A stretch of 36,812 nt of DNA from a virus. Positions 28,822 to 36,408 of this stretch are shown one piece after another. Where the stretch lies: IMG/VR virus record IMGVR_UViG_3300031239_000007, positions 1 to 36,812 of that record. The stretch is one strand, 5' to 3'. A model generated the notes under the pieces. The model saw nothing but the letters and a program-made list of their open reading frames with translations, was not told the DNA's origin and searched no databases. Position 1 is the stretch's first letter; the number at the start of each line of letters is the position of its first letter. The position numbers were made by a program, and so were the translations under genes.

Positions 28822-31209
28822 CTACGTATTGAGGAGCGCGAGGCCCCGGTAGCCGCTGACGACCTTGCCGTCGATGCGCCGCTGCTGCTCCTCGAACCCA
28901 GGGACGAGCCGGCGCAGCTCCTTACCGAACCGCTTGCTGGTCATGGGCTTTTCCATGCCGGCGTTGCACCACTGGTGATAGGCGCCCGTGAGGTCCCTGC
29001 CTGCAATCCACAGGTCCGCGCCCATCTTGCACGTCTGCCCCAGGAAGACGCTGATGGTGTCCTCGCCGGTCCTGTACCCTGCGCCGGCATTCTTGACCGC
29101 CTGGGGCTTCTCCAGGCCCCGCTCACGCCATGCCTGGTAGCCGCGCACCGACCACGCCAGGATGCCCGGGAGTTCCTCCATCAACTTGGCCTTGAGGCCG
29201 GGGTCGCGCTGCCCTTCGGTGAACCGCGCCTCGAACGGGATCAGGTGGAGGCGATCCCAGATGGACTCAGAGGTATCGCGGATGCCCGGGAGGTGGTTCG
29301 TCGAGAGCCAGATTTTGCACGTCGGGTGAAAGCTGATCTCCGCCTCGTACAGGGCGCGCGCCACGACTGGCTCGCCGCCGGTCAACTCCTTGACCAGCCG
29401 CTCGTCCAGGCGCATTCCCTGGGCGCCCTCGGATGCCGTCGCGAGCCGGGAGCCGCGAAGCCGCACGAGGTCTGAGCGGGGGCCAGCCCCGCCCACGTTC
29501 TTCTGCTCGGCCAAGGTCTCCATGGAGATGGGGAGCCGGTAGTCTCCCATCATGGCCCCGATTGTCTCGATGAACACCGATTTCCCGTTGGCGCCGACGC
29601 CGTAGAGAAAGAAAAACACCCGCTCGGTCATGTCGCCGCTGAGGCTGTACCCGACCGCGCGCTGGACGTATTCGATCATCTCCTCGTCTTCGAGGAAGAC
29701 CTCACGCATGAACTGGTCCCACCGCGGGCAGGTTGCGTTCGGGTCGAAGATAACGGGGCTCATGCGCGTGGACAGGTCCGCGGGGAGGCTGGCGCGAAGC
29801 GTGCCGGTCTCAAGGTCGATGGTCCCGTTGGCCACGGTGAGCTCGTTGTGGTGCTGGTCGAAGTCCTCGACCCGAGCCCGCACCGTCTCGGTCTCCTTGG
29901 CGTTGTCGATCATGGTCTTGATGCGACCGCCGCCCCTGGTCTGCACGGCGTGCTTGACGGCCGCATTGGCATCCCTCAGGCGCGCCCTGGCCGCCGCCCT
30001 GGCCTCTCCGTCATCCTCTGCACCAGGACGCCCGCGAAACGCTTCCATGGCGGTCCTAGCCGCGTTCAGCTCGTCCTCTGCGCCCTGGAGCATCCGGTCA
30101 GCGACGGACCACGCCGCCCGGGTGACCGCCCCGGTGGTGTCGGGTGCCCACCGATGCCCATCCCACGACAGCCACCCGAGCCCGAGCGCGTAGCGGAGGG
30201 TGTTCCGGAATTCTGAGGCCAAGGCCAGACCGTTGCCGATATCCGACGGGTCGTCAAGCACCAGCGGGGTGAGGTCGGGGTCCGCCGGTGGCGATGGGTC
30301 GGGGGTATTGAGTACCGCTGCGAATGCTTGAGCCACGGAGTCCTTTCCTTCGAGACGCGCCATGTCGTTGAAGTCGGTATCCTTCGGGCCGCGCTCGCCA
30401 GTGAAGGCGGGGACCACGAGTTTGCAGTTCAGCGCCCGAGCCGCCGTGGTGGCATCCGTGAGGCCCGGGTTGCCGTCGGTGGCGTGGTCGTCATCCGCGG
30501 CGATCACGAGCCGGGACTGGGGATACCGCGCCGCCAGTGCCTCGCCCACGGGCAGGAGGTTGTTGCGCCCGAATGCGCACGCCACGGGGAGTCCCGTGAC
30601 CTCGTGGATCGTCGCCCCAGTTGCCACCCCCTCAGTGATCACGATGACCGGGCCTGGGGTGCTGATGGGGAAGAACCGCCCCTTGGGATGAGAGCCCTTC
30701 TCGAACCGCTTGGTAGGGGTCGAGTCGAGCTGCTGGACGCCGTGGAGGTTGCCGTCCACGTCCAGGGCCGCCGCGTAGAGCTTGCCGGCGTAGACGCGCG
30801 TTCCGTGTGTCCCGACGCCCTTGCGGGTGAGATATTCGTGGGGGGCCTCGTTGCCCGAGTTCCACAGGGCGGTGAAGAGGTCCTTGGACCTGGCGTCCTC
30901 CCGCTTCCGATCCTCCTCCGCCACCCTCCGCTCCTCCTTCCGACGGGCCTCCTCGGCCACGTCCACGAACGACTCGCGCTTGGTCGAGCCCGAGAACTTC
31001 CACTTCACGGGGTCGTTGTCGCGCCCCATGTTCTGGACCCAGCCGGCCGGGTGACCGTCGAGATGGACCTGATACCTCCCGTCCTTGCCGTTGGGCTTCG
31101 TGTCCGTGCCGCAGTAGGACACGCCGGGGCCGGTCTTGAGGGAGGGAGGGAGCATCAGTCCGTGCTCGGAGGCCAGAGAGCGGAATTCGGTTTCGGCTTC
31201 GTTCACCAT
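28822..31209 (-). CDS. Primase-helicase (P4-alpha / D5 type)
   Basis: 795 residues from the ATG at 31209, with GAGAGG-type leader sequence upstream; a longer frame to 31308 would run through the control region. The N-terminal 140 residues are a charged region including a coiled coil (EEARRKEERRVAEEDRKRED). A toprim-like primase part follows near residue 187 (VIVITEGVATGATI, then LVIAADDDHA, then DTDFNDMA). The C-terminal half is a D5-N plus SF3 helicase: HNELTVANGTIDLETG, Walker A YGVGANGKSVF (near residues 536-545), then KIWLSTNHLPGI and SIWDRLHLIPFEARF. It synthesises primers and unwinds DNA at the origin, probably recognising the nearby dyads. Confidence 0.85.
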   Translation of the reverse strand: MVNEAETEFRSLASEHGLMLPPSLKTGPGVSYCGTDTKPNGKDGRYQVHLDGHPAGWVQNMGRDNDPVKWKFSGSTKRESFVDVAEEARRKEERRVAEEDRKREDARSKDLFTALWNSGNEAPHEYLTRKGVGTHGTRVYAGKLYAAALDVDGNLHGVQQLDSTPTKRFEKGSHPKGRFFPISTPGPVIVITEGVATGATIHEVTGLPVACAFGRNNLLPVGEALAARYPQSRLVIAADDDHATDGNPGLTDATTAARALNCKLVVPAFTGERGPKDTDFNDMARLEGKDSVAQAFAAVLNTPDPSPPADPDLTPLVLDDPSDIGNGLALASEFRNTLRYALGLGWLSWDGHRWAPDTTGAVTRAAWSVADRMLQGAEDELNAARTAMEAFRGRPGAEDDGEARAAARARLRDANAAVKHAVQTRGGGRIKTMIDNAKETETVRARVEDFDQHHNELTVANGTIDLETGTLRASLPADLSTRMSPVIFDPNATCPRWDQFMREVFLEDEEMIEYVQRAVGYSLSGDMTERVFFFLYGVGANGKSVFIETIGAMMGDYRLPISMETLAEQKNVGGAGPRSDLVRLRGSRLATASEGAQGMRLDERLVKELTGGEPVVARALYEAEISFHPTCKIWLSTNHLPGIRDTSESIWDRLHLIPFEARFTEGQRDPGLKAKLMEELPGILAWSVRGYQAWRERGLEKPQAVKNAGAGYRTGEDTISVFLGQTCKMGADLWIAGRDLTGAYHQWCNAGMEKPMTSKRFGKELRRLVPGFEEQQRRIDGKVVSGYRGLALLNT

Positions 31210-31340
31210 AGAAAGAGAGTGCACTACCTCTCTTGCGCAAAGTGCCCAACAACCCAGGCTGGTGCAAGCCATCTCAGTGCGACTCAGTCCGTGGCAGTTG
31301 TTGGGCACTTTGCTGCCCTCGAAGGTGTCACTTTGAATCT
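31210..31340. promoter_or_regulatory. Divergent control region with two mirrored 17-bp elements
   Basis: 131 bp between the primase-helicase start and the Xis-like start. GCAAAGTGCCCAACAAC lies at 31237-31253 and inverted at 31297-31313. Each copy ends exactly 27 nt from the start codon it faces (31210-31236 and 31314-31340). In both directions the gene-sense order is GTTGTTGGGCACTTTGC, 27 nt, ATG. Both are probably promoter or operator sites of paired early transcripts. Confidence 0.7.
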
Positions 31341-31538
31341 ATGGAAACTGCAACGCTTCGAGATGCACCGACGAAGGTTCTCTTCTCCGTTCCCGATGCC
31401 GCCTCCCAGCTTTCGGTGACGGCGCGCCATCTGTGGAACCTGGTCGCCAAGGGGGAGATCCGAACCGTCTCCCTGGGTAGGCGCCGCCTGATTCCCGCAT
31501 CCGAACTGGCGCGCATCGCCGCCGGGGAGAGCCGCTAA
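31341..31538 (+). CDS. Excisionase-like HTH protein
   Basis: 65 residues from the ATG at 31341; longer frames would cross the control region. VLFSVPDAASQLSVTARHLW followed by NLVAKGEIRTVSLGRRRLIP is the winged-helix pattern of the Xis/AlpA/HTH-17 family: start of helix at the PDAAS turn, recognition helix at T-x-R-H-L-W, and the G-R-R-R-L-I-P wing. It is the first gene of the operon that ends in integrase, which fits a recombination-direction factor. It could also be an early activator. Its stop overlaps the next start (TAATG). Confidence 0.75.
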   Translation: METATLRDAPTKVLFSVPDAASQLSVTARHLWNLVAKGEIRTVSLGRRRLIPASELARIAAGESR

Positions 31539-33226
31539 TGCCGCGCGAGCCTCGCCCTGACGCCCCGACGTGCCCGCGGTGCGGGAAGCCCGGCATGTGC
31601 CGCGGAGGGAGGGACCACGGAGGCAAGCCATCGTGGATCTGCGTGAAGAGCTACAAGCCCCGCGTGGTCTGTCTCCAGACCAACGACGTCACGAAATGGA
31701 TGCCGATAGGCGCCAAGGTGGAGACGTTCGCAGATGTGAAGGCCCGCGGCGCGAAGACCGTGACGCCGACGGCCGAACTTGACTACGACGAGGTGACAGA
31801 GGTGGGTCCCACGACCTTCTCGCGCGACCTCGCCGGGGCGCGAACGTTCGTGATCACGTCGGCGCAGAACGCCACGCCGCCCAACCTGGAGTTTCTCGGC
31901 TGTCTCAGGACGATGGCCGCCGCGAAGAAAGCGGAGCTGATTGTCTGCCCCTACCGCTACAGGAATGCCACTTCGGCATGGACCGAAGCGCAGCAACAAG
32001 CGGAGTGGTGGTCGCCCGAATTCCTGCCCTACTTGCTGAACACCCGCCTGGAAGTCGCCCCTGGCCTCGTGTTGCTGGCCGACGTGAGCATCCAGCCGAC
32101 CGCCAGCGAGCCCCTGTCGGGATTCGACGCCATGACTGGGATGGCCTCGGGAATCGTCGGACACCCCAAGGTCGCCCTCCAGAGCATCGCTGGTCCCGGG
32201 AGCGGGGCCGCCAAGCTGATGTTGTCCAGTGGCGCCTGCACCCTGCCGAACTACACGTCGACCAAGGCCGGCAAGCAGGGGGAATTCCATCACTCCTACT
32301 CGGCGGTCGTGGTCGAGGTCGACGATGCCGGCTACCACGTGCGGCACGTCTCGTTCGATTCGAGCACGTCGACGGTGGTCGACCTGGCGCACGAGTACCA
32401 CGCCGATGGTCGGGTCGAGGAAGCGGAGCGCCCCGTGGCCATTGTCCTCGGTGACGTCCACGTTGGGACCACGGCGGAGCACGTCGACCGCGCGACTTTC
32501 GGGGCCGGGGGAATCGTCGAGTACCTCCAGCCCGAGCACATCGTGGCAGGGGACGTGATGGACTCGATGAGCTGCAACCCGCATTCGGCTGGCGACCCGT
32601 TCATTGCGACCGCGCTCGCAGGTTCAGATCGTGATGACGTGCGCGCAGAGGTCGAGGCCGCGTGGCAATGGATGGTCAATCGGACCCCGGCAGGATGCAC
32701 CTTCGTTGCGGTCGCTGACAACCATGGCGACATGCTCCGCCGCTGGTTGTGCTCCCCCTCGGTAGACTGGAAGCGTGACCCCCGAAACGCCGCCTTTTAC
32801 TTGGAGTTGGCCGGCAAGCTGGTGGCGTCGGCTCACATGACGAGCGGGGGGCCGCGGTACGCCGGTGCCCTGAAGACCGCCTTTGAGGCACTGCCGATGC
32901 CCGCCGACAAGTCGATCCGGGTCCTGAATGAAGACGAGTCGTTCGTGCTCGCTGGCGTCGAGCTCGGAATCCACGGAAACCGCGGCCCGAACGGGTCACG
33001 GGGAAGCATCCGGAATCTCCGGAGACTTGGCCACAAGTCGGTCATCGGCCACAGCCACACGGCGGGCATCTCCGAGGGGACCTATCAGGTGGGGACGAGC
33101 ACTGAGCTGAGGCTGGGCTACAACGCCGGTCCTTCGAGTTGGTCACACGCGCACTGTGTGGTCCACGCCAATGGCAAGCGTCAAATGCTGTTCATCCGCC
33201 GGGACGGGGTGTGGCGCCGTGGTTGA
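31538..33226 (+). CDS. Zinc-ribbon metallophosphoesterase (possible nuclease)
   Basis: 562 residues. A zinc ribbon opens the protein (Cys12, 15, 21, 35; CPRCGKPGMC). A central region of about 200 residues (YRYRNATSAWTEAQQQAEWW and onward) has no family I can name. The C-terminal half has the complete metallophosphoesterase signature: D306-x-H308 (GDVHVG), D339 (GDVMD), N395-H396 (ADNHGD), H479, and H505-x-H507 (GHSHTAG), enough for two metal ions. Phage T5 A1, needed for host DNA breakdown, has a comparable phosphoesterase domain; the comparison is inference. Its gene lies between an Xis-like gene and a nucleotide kinase, consistent with recycling of host nucleotides. Confidence 0.75.
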   Translation: MPREPRPDAPTCPRCGKPGMCRGGRDHGGKPSWICVKSYKPRVVCLQTNDVTKWMPIGAKVETFADVKARGAKTVTPTAELDYDEVTEVGPTTFSRDLAGARTFVITSAQNATPPNLEFLGCLRTMAAAKKAELIVCPYRYRNATSAWTEAQQQAEWWSPEFLPYLLNTRLEVAPGLVLLADVSIQPTASEPLSGFDAMTGMASGIVGHPKVALQSIAGPGSGAAKLMLSSGACTLPNYTSTKAGKQGEFHHSYSAVVVEVDDAGYHVRHVSFDSSTSTVVDLAHEYHADGRVEEAERPVAIVLGDVHVGTTAEHVDRATFGAGGIVEYLQPEHIVAGDVMDSMSCNPHSAGDPFIATALAGSDRDDVRAEVEAAWQWMVNRTPAGCTFVAVADNHGDMLRRWLCSPSVDWKRDPRNAAFYLELAGKLVASAHMTSGGPRYAGALKTAFEALPMPADKSIRVLNEDESFVLAGVELGIHGNRGPNGSRGSIRNLRRLGHKSVIGHSHTAGISEGTYQVGTSTELRLGYNAGPSSWSHAHCVVHANGKRQMLFIRRDGVWRRG

Positions 33227-33857
33227 GGTGGTCGTCATCGCTGGCCGGGCAGGGAGCGGTAAGTCCACCCTGGCGAAATGGCTCCACGGGACGCACGGCG
33301 CGCATATCCGCTCGTCGGCCGGGCCGTTGAAGGACATCGCCCGCGACGTCCACGACTTCACCGACGCGCAACTGTTCGGGACCCAGGTGGAAAAGGAAAC
33401 GGAAGACGAGCGCATCGGCATGTCCCCCCGCCGCTTCCTGCAACTACTCGGGAGCGCCGTCCGCACGCACCTTGGCCATGACGTCTGGACCCGCGCCTGC
33501 GTGGAGTCCATCCGGTCGTCGCACTACTTCCGTGATGGTGAGGTCTTCGTGGTCGACGATGCAAGGTACCCGAACGAGGTCGCCATGTTCAAGGCCATGG
33601 CATCCGCCGACGTGCGCGTGACGACGGTCAAGCTGGTCAAGACCGGATTCGTTCGCCCGCGGTCTGAGCACGACTCCGAGTCCTCTGTGGACGCCATCGA
33701 GTGCGACTATACGATCCAGGTGCCGCCGAACCCGCCCGCCGACTTCGTGATGCGGGCCTTCGTGAACCAGGTACCCGGACCCTGGTCCACCCATCGGCGG
33801 TGCGTCCACTGCTGGATGGGCACCGCGCCGTGCCGCACGTGCGTCAATGGGCTGTGA
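33219..33857 (+). CDS. Deoxynucleoside monophosphate kinase
   Basis: 212 residues from the GTG at 33219, overlapping the previous gene by 8 nt (a second GTG at 33228 is possible). Walker A GRAGSGKST is at residues 9-17. MSPRRFLQLLGSAVRTHLGH and then VWTRA match the dNMP-binding segment, and VVDDARYPNEV matches the DDxRxPNE motif of phage dNMP kinases. A C-terminal zinc knuckle C-x2-C-x6-C-x2-C (CVHCWMGTAPCRTC) is not standard in the family and may be a small added domain. The enzyme phosphorylates dNMPs to dNDPs for phage DNA synthesis, probably from degraded host DNA. Confidence 0.8.
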   Translation: MVEVVVIAGRAGSGKSTLAKWLHGTHGAHIRSSAGPLKDIARDVHDFTDAQLFGTQVEKETEDERIGMSPRRFLQLLGSAVRTHLGHDVWTRACVESIRSSHYFRDGEVFVVDDARYPNEVAMFKAMASADVRVTTVKLVKTGFVRPRSEHDSESSVDAIECDYTIQVPPNPPADFVMRAFVNQVPGPWSTHRRCVHCWMGTAPCRTCVNGL

Positions 33858-33942
33858 TCCGCTCGCCGGGGCCGCCCTGTTCCTGATCGGCGGGCTGGTC
33901 GGGGTGCTGTTGGCCTATCTGGCGTGGTTCGAGCGTGAATAG
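33847..33942 (+). CDS. 31-residue membrane microprotein
   Basis: 31 residues from the ATG at 33847, overlapping the kinase stop by 11 nt and the integrase GTG by 8 nt. One membrane segment fills it (LAGAALFLIGGLVGVLLAYL), flanked by MGCDP and AWFERE. The double overlap in an otherwise gap-free operon and the clean hydrophobic segment argue that it is translated. Function unknown; possibilities are a small inhibitor of a host membrane process or an integrase-coupling leader peptide. Confidence 0.5.
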   Translation: MGCDPLAGAALFLIGGLVGVLLAYLAWFERE

Positions 33943-35128
33943 CCTCGTCGAAGTGCTGCGGCGCGCGCTTGCGGAGGCCGAGAGGTCTGTGCAGACTGCC
34001 GGCGCGGCCAGCGGTCAGGGCCTTGAAAGCGGAATAGGAGACGACGGGGGCCTCCACGAGGAGGACCCTATGTATTCATGGATCGGAAAGACGCCTTACC
34101 GCCACCATGCCCGGTGGTTGGTCTGGGCGAAGGACATCACGGGCAAGCGGCAATCGAGGCTGTTCGACAGCGAGGTCGATGCCGCGGATTGGATCGCGAG
34201 GAACCGACGCTTCATCGTCGCCGACGGGCGGCTGATGGGGGTCGCCGTTACGGAATATCTGGCGTTCCTCGGGACGCGGAACAAAGCGCCGCTGAGGCCG
34301 CAATCGGTGGTGACACTCGGATACCGGCTTCGAGCCGTCGCCAGGTGGGACGAACTGGCGCCTGTGGGGCGCTTCTCGTGGTCGAAGGCATGGGCAGCCG
34401 CAACCCAGGAAACGGCCCGTGCAACGCAAACTGGGATGCTTGCGGCGCTCCAGGGGTTCGTGTCGTGGCTGGGCCTGCCCTCGAAGGTCCTGGCGGGGTG
34501 CGAGGTGAGCGGGGACGTGGTTCGAGGGAAACGCCAGTTGAGGATTGACGACGCGCGCAAGTTCATCGGCGCCGCGCTGGCCGATGGTTCCCCTTTGGCG
34601 TTGGCCGCCGCCACGCAGGCATTCTGCGGCCTGCGCCCCGGGGAGGTGGTCGAGCTTCAGGTCCGAGATGTCGACGACCGTGGGAGGTTGCTGTGGGTGG
34701 CCGGCACGAAGACGCGCGCCGCGAAGCGCGAGGTGCCGGTGGACCCGGCGTTCGTGCCACACCTGGTCCGCGCCGCCGCGGGCCGCGAGCCGGGGGAGCG
34801 CCTGTTCCCGTGGGAGGGGGAGGCCTCGAAGGACGCCCACAAGGCACGGAAGGACGCCTTGAGCCGCAAGGTGCGCGACCTGTGCCGAGCCGCCGGGGTG
34901 GAGAGGGTCGTGCCGCACTCGCTGCGCGGCCTGAACGCCACGTTGAGAGTTACCGGGGGAGCCTCGGACGCCAGCATCACCCGGGCGCTCGGGCACCTGA
35001 GCATCGAGACCACCCGCCGGCACTACATCGCCCCGGGCGTTGCGGAGAAGTCCGCTCAAATGTCCGCTCACGGGCGACTGACCGAGCCCCGGGAGTTACC
35101 ACAAGTTACCGAGGTCGAAGGCGCTTGA
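33935..35128 (+). CDS. int: Tyrosine integrase
   Basis: 397 residues from a GTG at 33935. The catalytic residues of tyrosine recombinases are present: Arg234 (FCGLRPGEV), Lys259 (AGTKTRAAKRE), His328-x-x-Arg331 (PHSLRG), His354 (LGHLS) and the nucleophile Tyr364 (RRHYIAPG). The N-terminal part carries an arm- or core-binding region (TGKRQSRLFDSEVDAADWIA and MGVAVTEYLAFLG). Two GTTACC repeats that look like arm-type binding sites overlap its last codons. It is the last gene of the operon that starts with the Xis-like gene, and the attachment site follows directly. Confidence 0.9.
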   Translation: MNSLVEVLRRALAEAERSVQTAGAASGQGLESGIGDDGGLHEEDPMYSWIGKTPYRHHARWLVWAKDITGKRQSRLFDSEVDAADWIARNRRFIVADGRLMGVAVTEYLAFLGTRNKAPLRPQSVVTLGYRLRAVARWDELAPVGRFSWSKAWAAATQETARATQTGMLAALQGFVSWLGLPSKVLAGCEVSGDVVRGKRQLRIDDARKFIGAALADGSPLALAAATQAFCGLRPGEVVELQVRDVDDRGRLLWVAGTKTRAAKREVPVDPAFVPHLVRAAAGREPGERLFPWEGEASKDAHKARKDALSRKVRDLCRAAGVERVVPHSLRGLNATLRVTGGASDASITRALGHLSIETTRRHYIAPGVAEKSAQMSAHGRLTEPRELPQVTEVEGA

Positions 35129-35277
35129 CAGGCGCGAGGCATTCCGCTTAGAAGTCGCGTGCTTACGAACGCGAGGATGGCGAAACTGGTAGACGCACTA
35201 GCTTGAGGTAGTTGGGACCGGCCGCAACTCGGCCACGGACGCGGACTTAGAGAAACTCGAAGGTTACCGGAGTTACC
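35095..35277. other. attP: core with paired arm-type sites
   Basis: GTTACC occurs twice on each side of the core: 35095-35100 and 35105-35110 (10-bp spacing) to the left, 35263-35268 and 35272-35277 (9-bp spacing) to the right. One-helical-turn spacing is typical of arm-type integrase sites. Between them lies the tRNA-Leu-like core. The arrangement int, P arm, core, P' arm is intact, so the sequence is a free or circular phage attachment site (or a junction of tandem prophages), not a single prophage end. Confidence 0.7.
35171..35209 (+). other. tRNA-Leu(GAG) 5' half at the attachment core
   Basis: The 39 bases match the 5' half of a bacterial tRNA-Leu: acceptor GCGAGGA, D arm GCG-AAACTGGTAGA-CGC, then CTAGC and loop TTGAGGT with anticodon GAG. 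Beyond 35209 the sequence diverges: the anticodon stem cannot close, and no T arm or 3' acceptor (TCCTCGC) follows. A small hairpin GGCCG-CAACT-CGGCC lies at 35220-35234. It is best read as the crossover core shared with a host tRNA gene. Confidence 0.7.
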
Positions 35278-35311
35278 GAAACCGGCCCCCGTCGTCCCTG
35301 TTCCGGTTTGT

Positions 35312-35635
35312 CTACCGACGCTTTGCGAGGTCGACGGTCAGGGACTGAGCCGCCAGCGCGACCGCATCCCGGGCCGAGCGGACGGCCGCCAGGGTCTCAG
35401 ACATGGCCGCGTCGACGGTGGCGAGCTCGCGGAGACACCCCAGCGCCAGCGCCCGAGCCCGGGGGGTGGTTGCCGAGCGCATCTGACGTACGAGCATGGC
35501 CAGGCTGAGAGCCGCCTCGATGCCGCCGGTGGCAGCCCGGATGATGGTCTCGGCGAGGTGCTCGGTCAGGACCGCCGGCAGGTCAACGCGGTCGGTCTTC
35601 GATTCGGTATCCAGGAAGTCACTGAAGAGGCCCAT
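35312..35635 (-). CDS. Helical protein ending the right-hand cassette
   Basis: 107 residues (MGLFSDFLDTESKTDRVDLP). It is almost all helical and Ala/Leu/Arg-rich (LTEHLAETIIRAATGGIEAA and TPRARALALGCLRELATVDA), with no clear membrane segment. It lies 3 nt after the 55-residue membrane protein and is the last leftward gene before attP. The left cassette has no counterpart: there its place is taken by the tRNA-like minihelix and the lipoprotein gene. Function unknown. Confidence 0.55.
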   Translation of the reverse strand: MGLFSDFLDTESKTDRVDLPAVLTEHLAETIIRAATGGIEAALSLAMLVRQMRSATTPRARALALGCLRELATVDAAMSETLAAVRSARDAVALAAQSLTVDLAKRR

Positions 35636-35638
35636 GGG

Positions 35639-35806
35639 TCAGACCTTCGCGCCGCGGAGCCGAGCGTAGGCGAGGGAGAACCCCGACACACCGACGCACG
35701 TCACCGCAAGCCACGTCGGGACCGCACCAGGGTTCGCCAGGGCGTAGGTGGTGACCGCCGAGGTGCCGAGCCCCAAGGATGCCAGGAACGCGTCCAGGCG
35801 ACTCAC
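35639..35806 (-). CDS. Small two-segment membrane protein, holin-like position
   Basis: 55 residues from a GTG at 35806 (GTGA overlap with the gene above). Two hydrophobic segments (AFLASLGLGTSAVTTYALA and WLAVTCVGVSGFSLAYA) are joined by NPGAVPT, with a basic tail (RLRGAKV). This hairpin topology is common among small holins. It holds the same slot as the 58-residue membrane protein at 985-1161 but shows no evident sequence similarity, so the slot has been exchanged rather than diverged in place. Confidence 0.55.
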   Translation of the reverse strand: MSRLDAFLASLGLGTSAVTTYALANPGAVPTWLAVTCVGVSGFSLAYARLRGAKV

Positions 35807-36042
35807 CTGCGCACTACCCAGCCGATGACGACAGCAACCACGACGGCCATGACGCCGCCCGCGATGGTGACGCCGATCCAGCGCAGCGCCTGGAGCTGGA
35901 GCTTGACGCCCTCCATGGCCGCCGCCAACGCCAGGGTGTGCGCGTCGAAGCGGTCGCGGAGTTGCCGGTGCTCGATGGCGAGGTCCTCGACCCGGTCGCC
36001 GAGGTTCTCGAACGCTTCGTGGCTGGCGAACTGCGGGCTCAT
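35803..36042 (-). CDS. Coiled-coil plus C-terminal membrane segment protein (XhlA-like)
   Basis: 79 residues from the ATG at 36042, ATGA-coupled to the gene above. A charged helical N-terminal part (FENLGDRVEDLAIEHRQLRD) precedes a single C-terminal membrane segment (WIGVTIAGGVMAVVVAVVIG) ending VVRR. The architecture equals that of the 85-residue protein at 1163-1420, with low sequence identity. A lysis-accessory role is inferred from architecture and neighbours. Confidence 0.55.
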   Translation of the reverse strand: MSPQFASHEAFENLGDRVEDLAIEHRQLRDRFDAHTLALAAAMEGVKLQLQALRWIGVTIAGGVMAVVVAVVIGWVVRR

Positions 36043-36398
36043 GCGACGGTCCCGGCCGGGAGCGCCCCGAGCGTCACGAGGTAGGATTCGGCCGCCTTGT
36101 TGCGCGCGCTGATGCCGCCCCCGACGTAGGCGGTGACGAGGTCGGTGAACCCCGTGGGGGTTGTGAACCCGAAGACCTCGAGGATGTCGCCGTAGCCGAG
36201 CGGGGTGCCCTTGGCGCGCAGCCCCTCGCTTGACCCGTCGCGGATGCCCAGCGTGAAGAGCTGCGGCCACGGGAGCGCCCCCGCACCCTGGGCGGAAACC
36301 GTCACGAGCGCCGTGTTCGTGTCGCCGTTGAGGTCGACCACGACCACGCGCATCTTGGCGATATTCGGGACCGGAACGTTGACCGTGAGATTCAACAT
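36039..36398 (-). CDS. Conserved phage protein of unknown function (right copy)
   Basis: 119 residues, close homologue of the 118-residue protein at 1417-1773. The first 35 residues differ at two positions or so, while the middle and C-terminal third differ more (for example YVGGGISARNKAAESYL against STGGIGARNKAAESFL). The start lies ten bases below the tail-fibre stop, as in the left copy. If the genome is the 34,625-bp circle, this copy is the one linked to attP and integrase. Confidence 0.6.
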   Translation of the reverse strand: MLNLTVNVPVPNIAKMRVVVVDLNGDTNTALVTVSAQGAGALPWPQLFTLGIRDGSSEGLRAKGTPLGYGDILEVFGFTTPTGFTDLVTAYVGGGISARNKAAESYLVTLGALPAGTVA

Positions 36399-36408
36399 GG
36401 ACGCTCCT

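Noticed and set aside
28822-31308. Longer primase-helicase start at 31308
   Set aside because: The extra 33 residues would be encoded by the divergent control region, across both 17-bp elements; the ATG at 31209 fits better.
35171-35260. A complete tRNA-Leu gene at the end of the integrase operon
   Set aside because: The acceptor and D arm are good, but the anticodon stem does not close, and there is no T arm or matching 3' acceptor strand downstream. It is kept as an attachment core only.
35171-35310. A tRNA-Leu interrupted by a self-splicing intron in the anticodon loop
   Set aside because: No 3' exon with a T arm or TCCTCGC is present before the next gene, and no group I core is visible.
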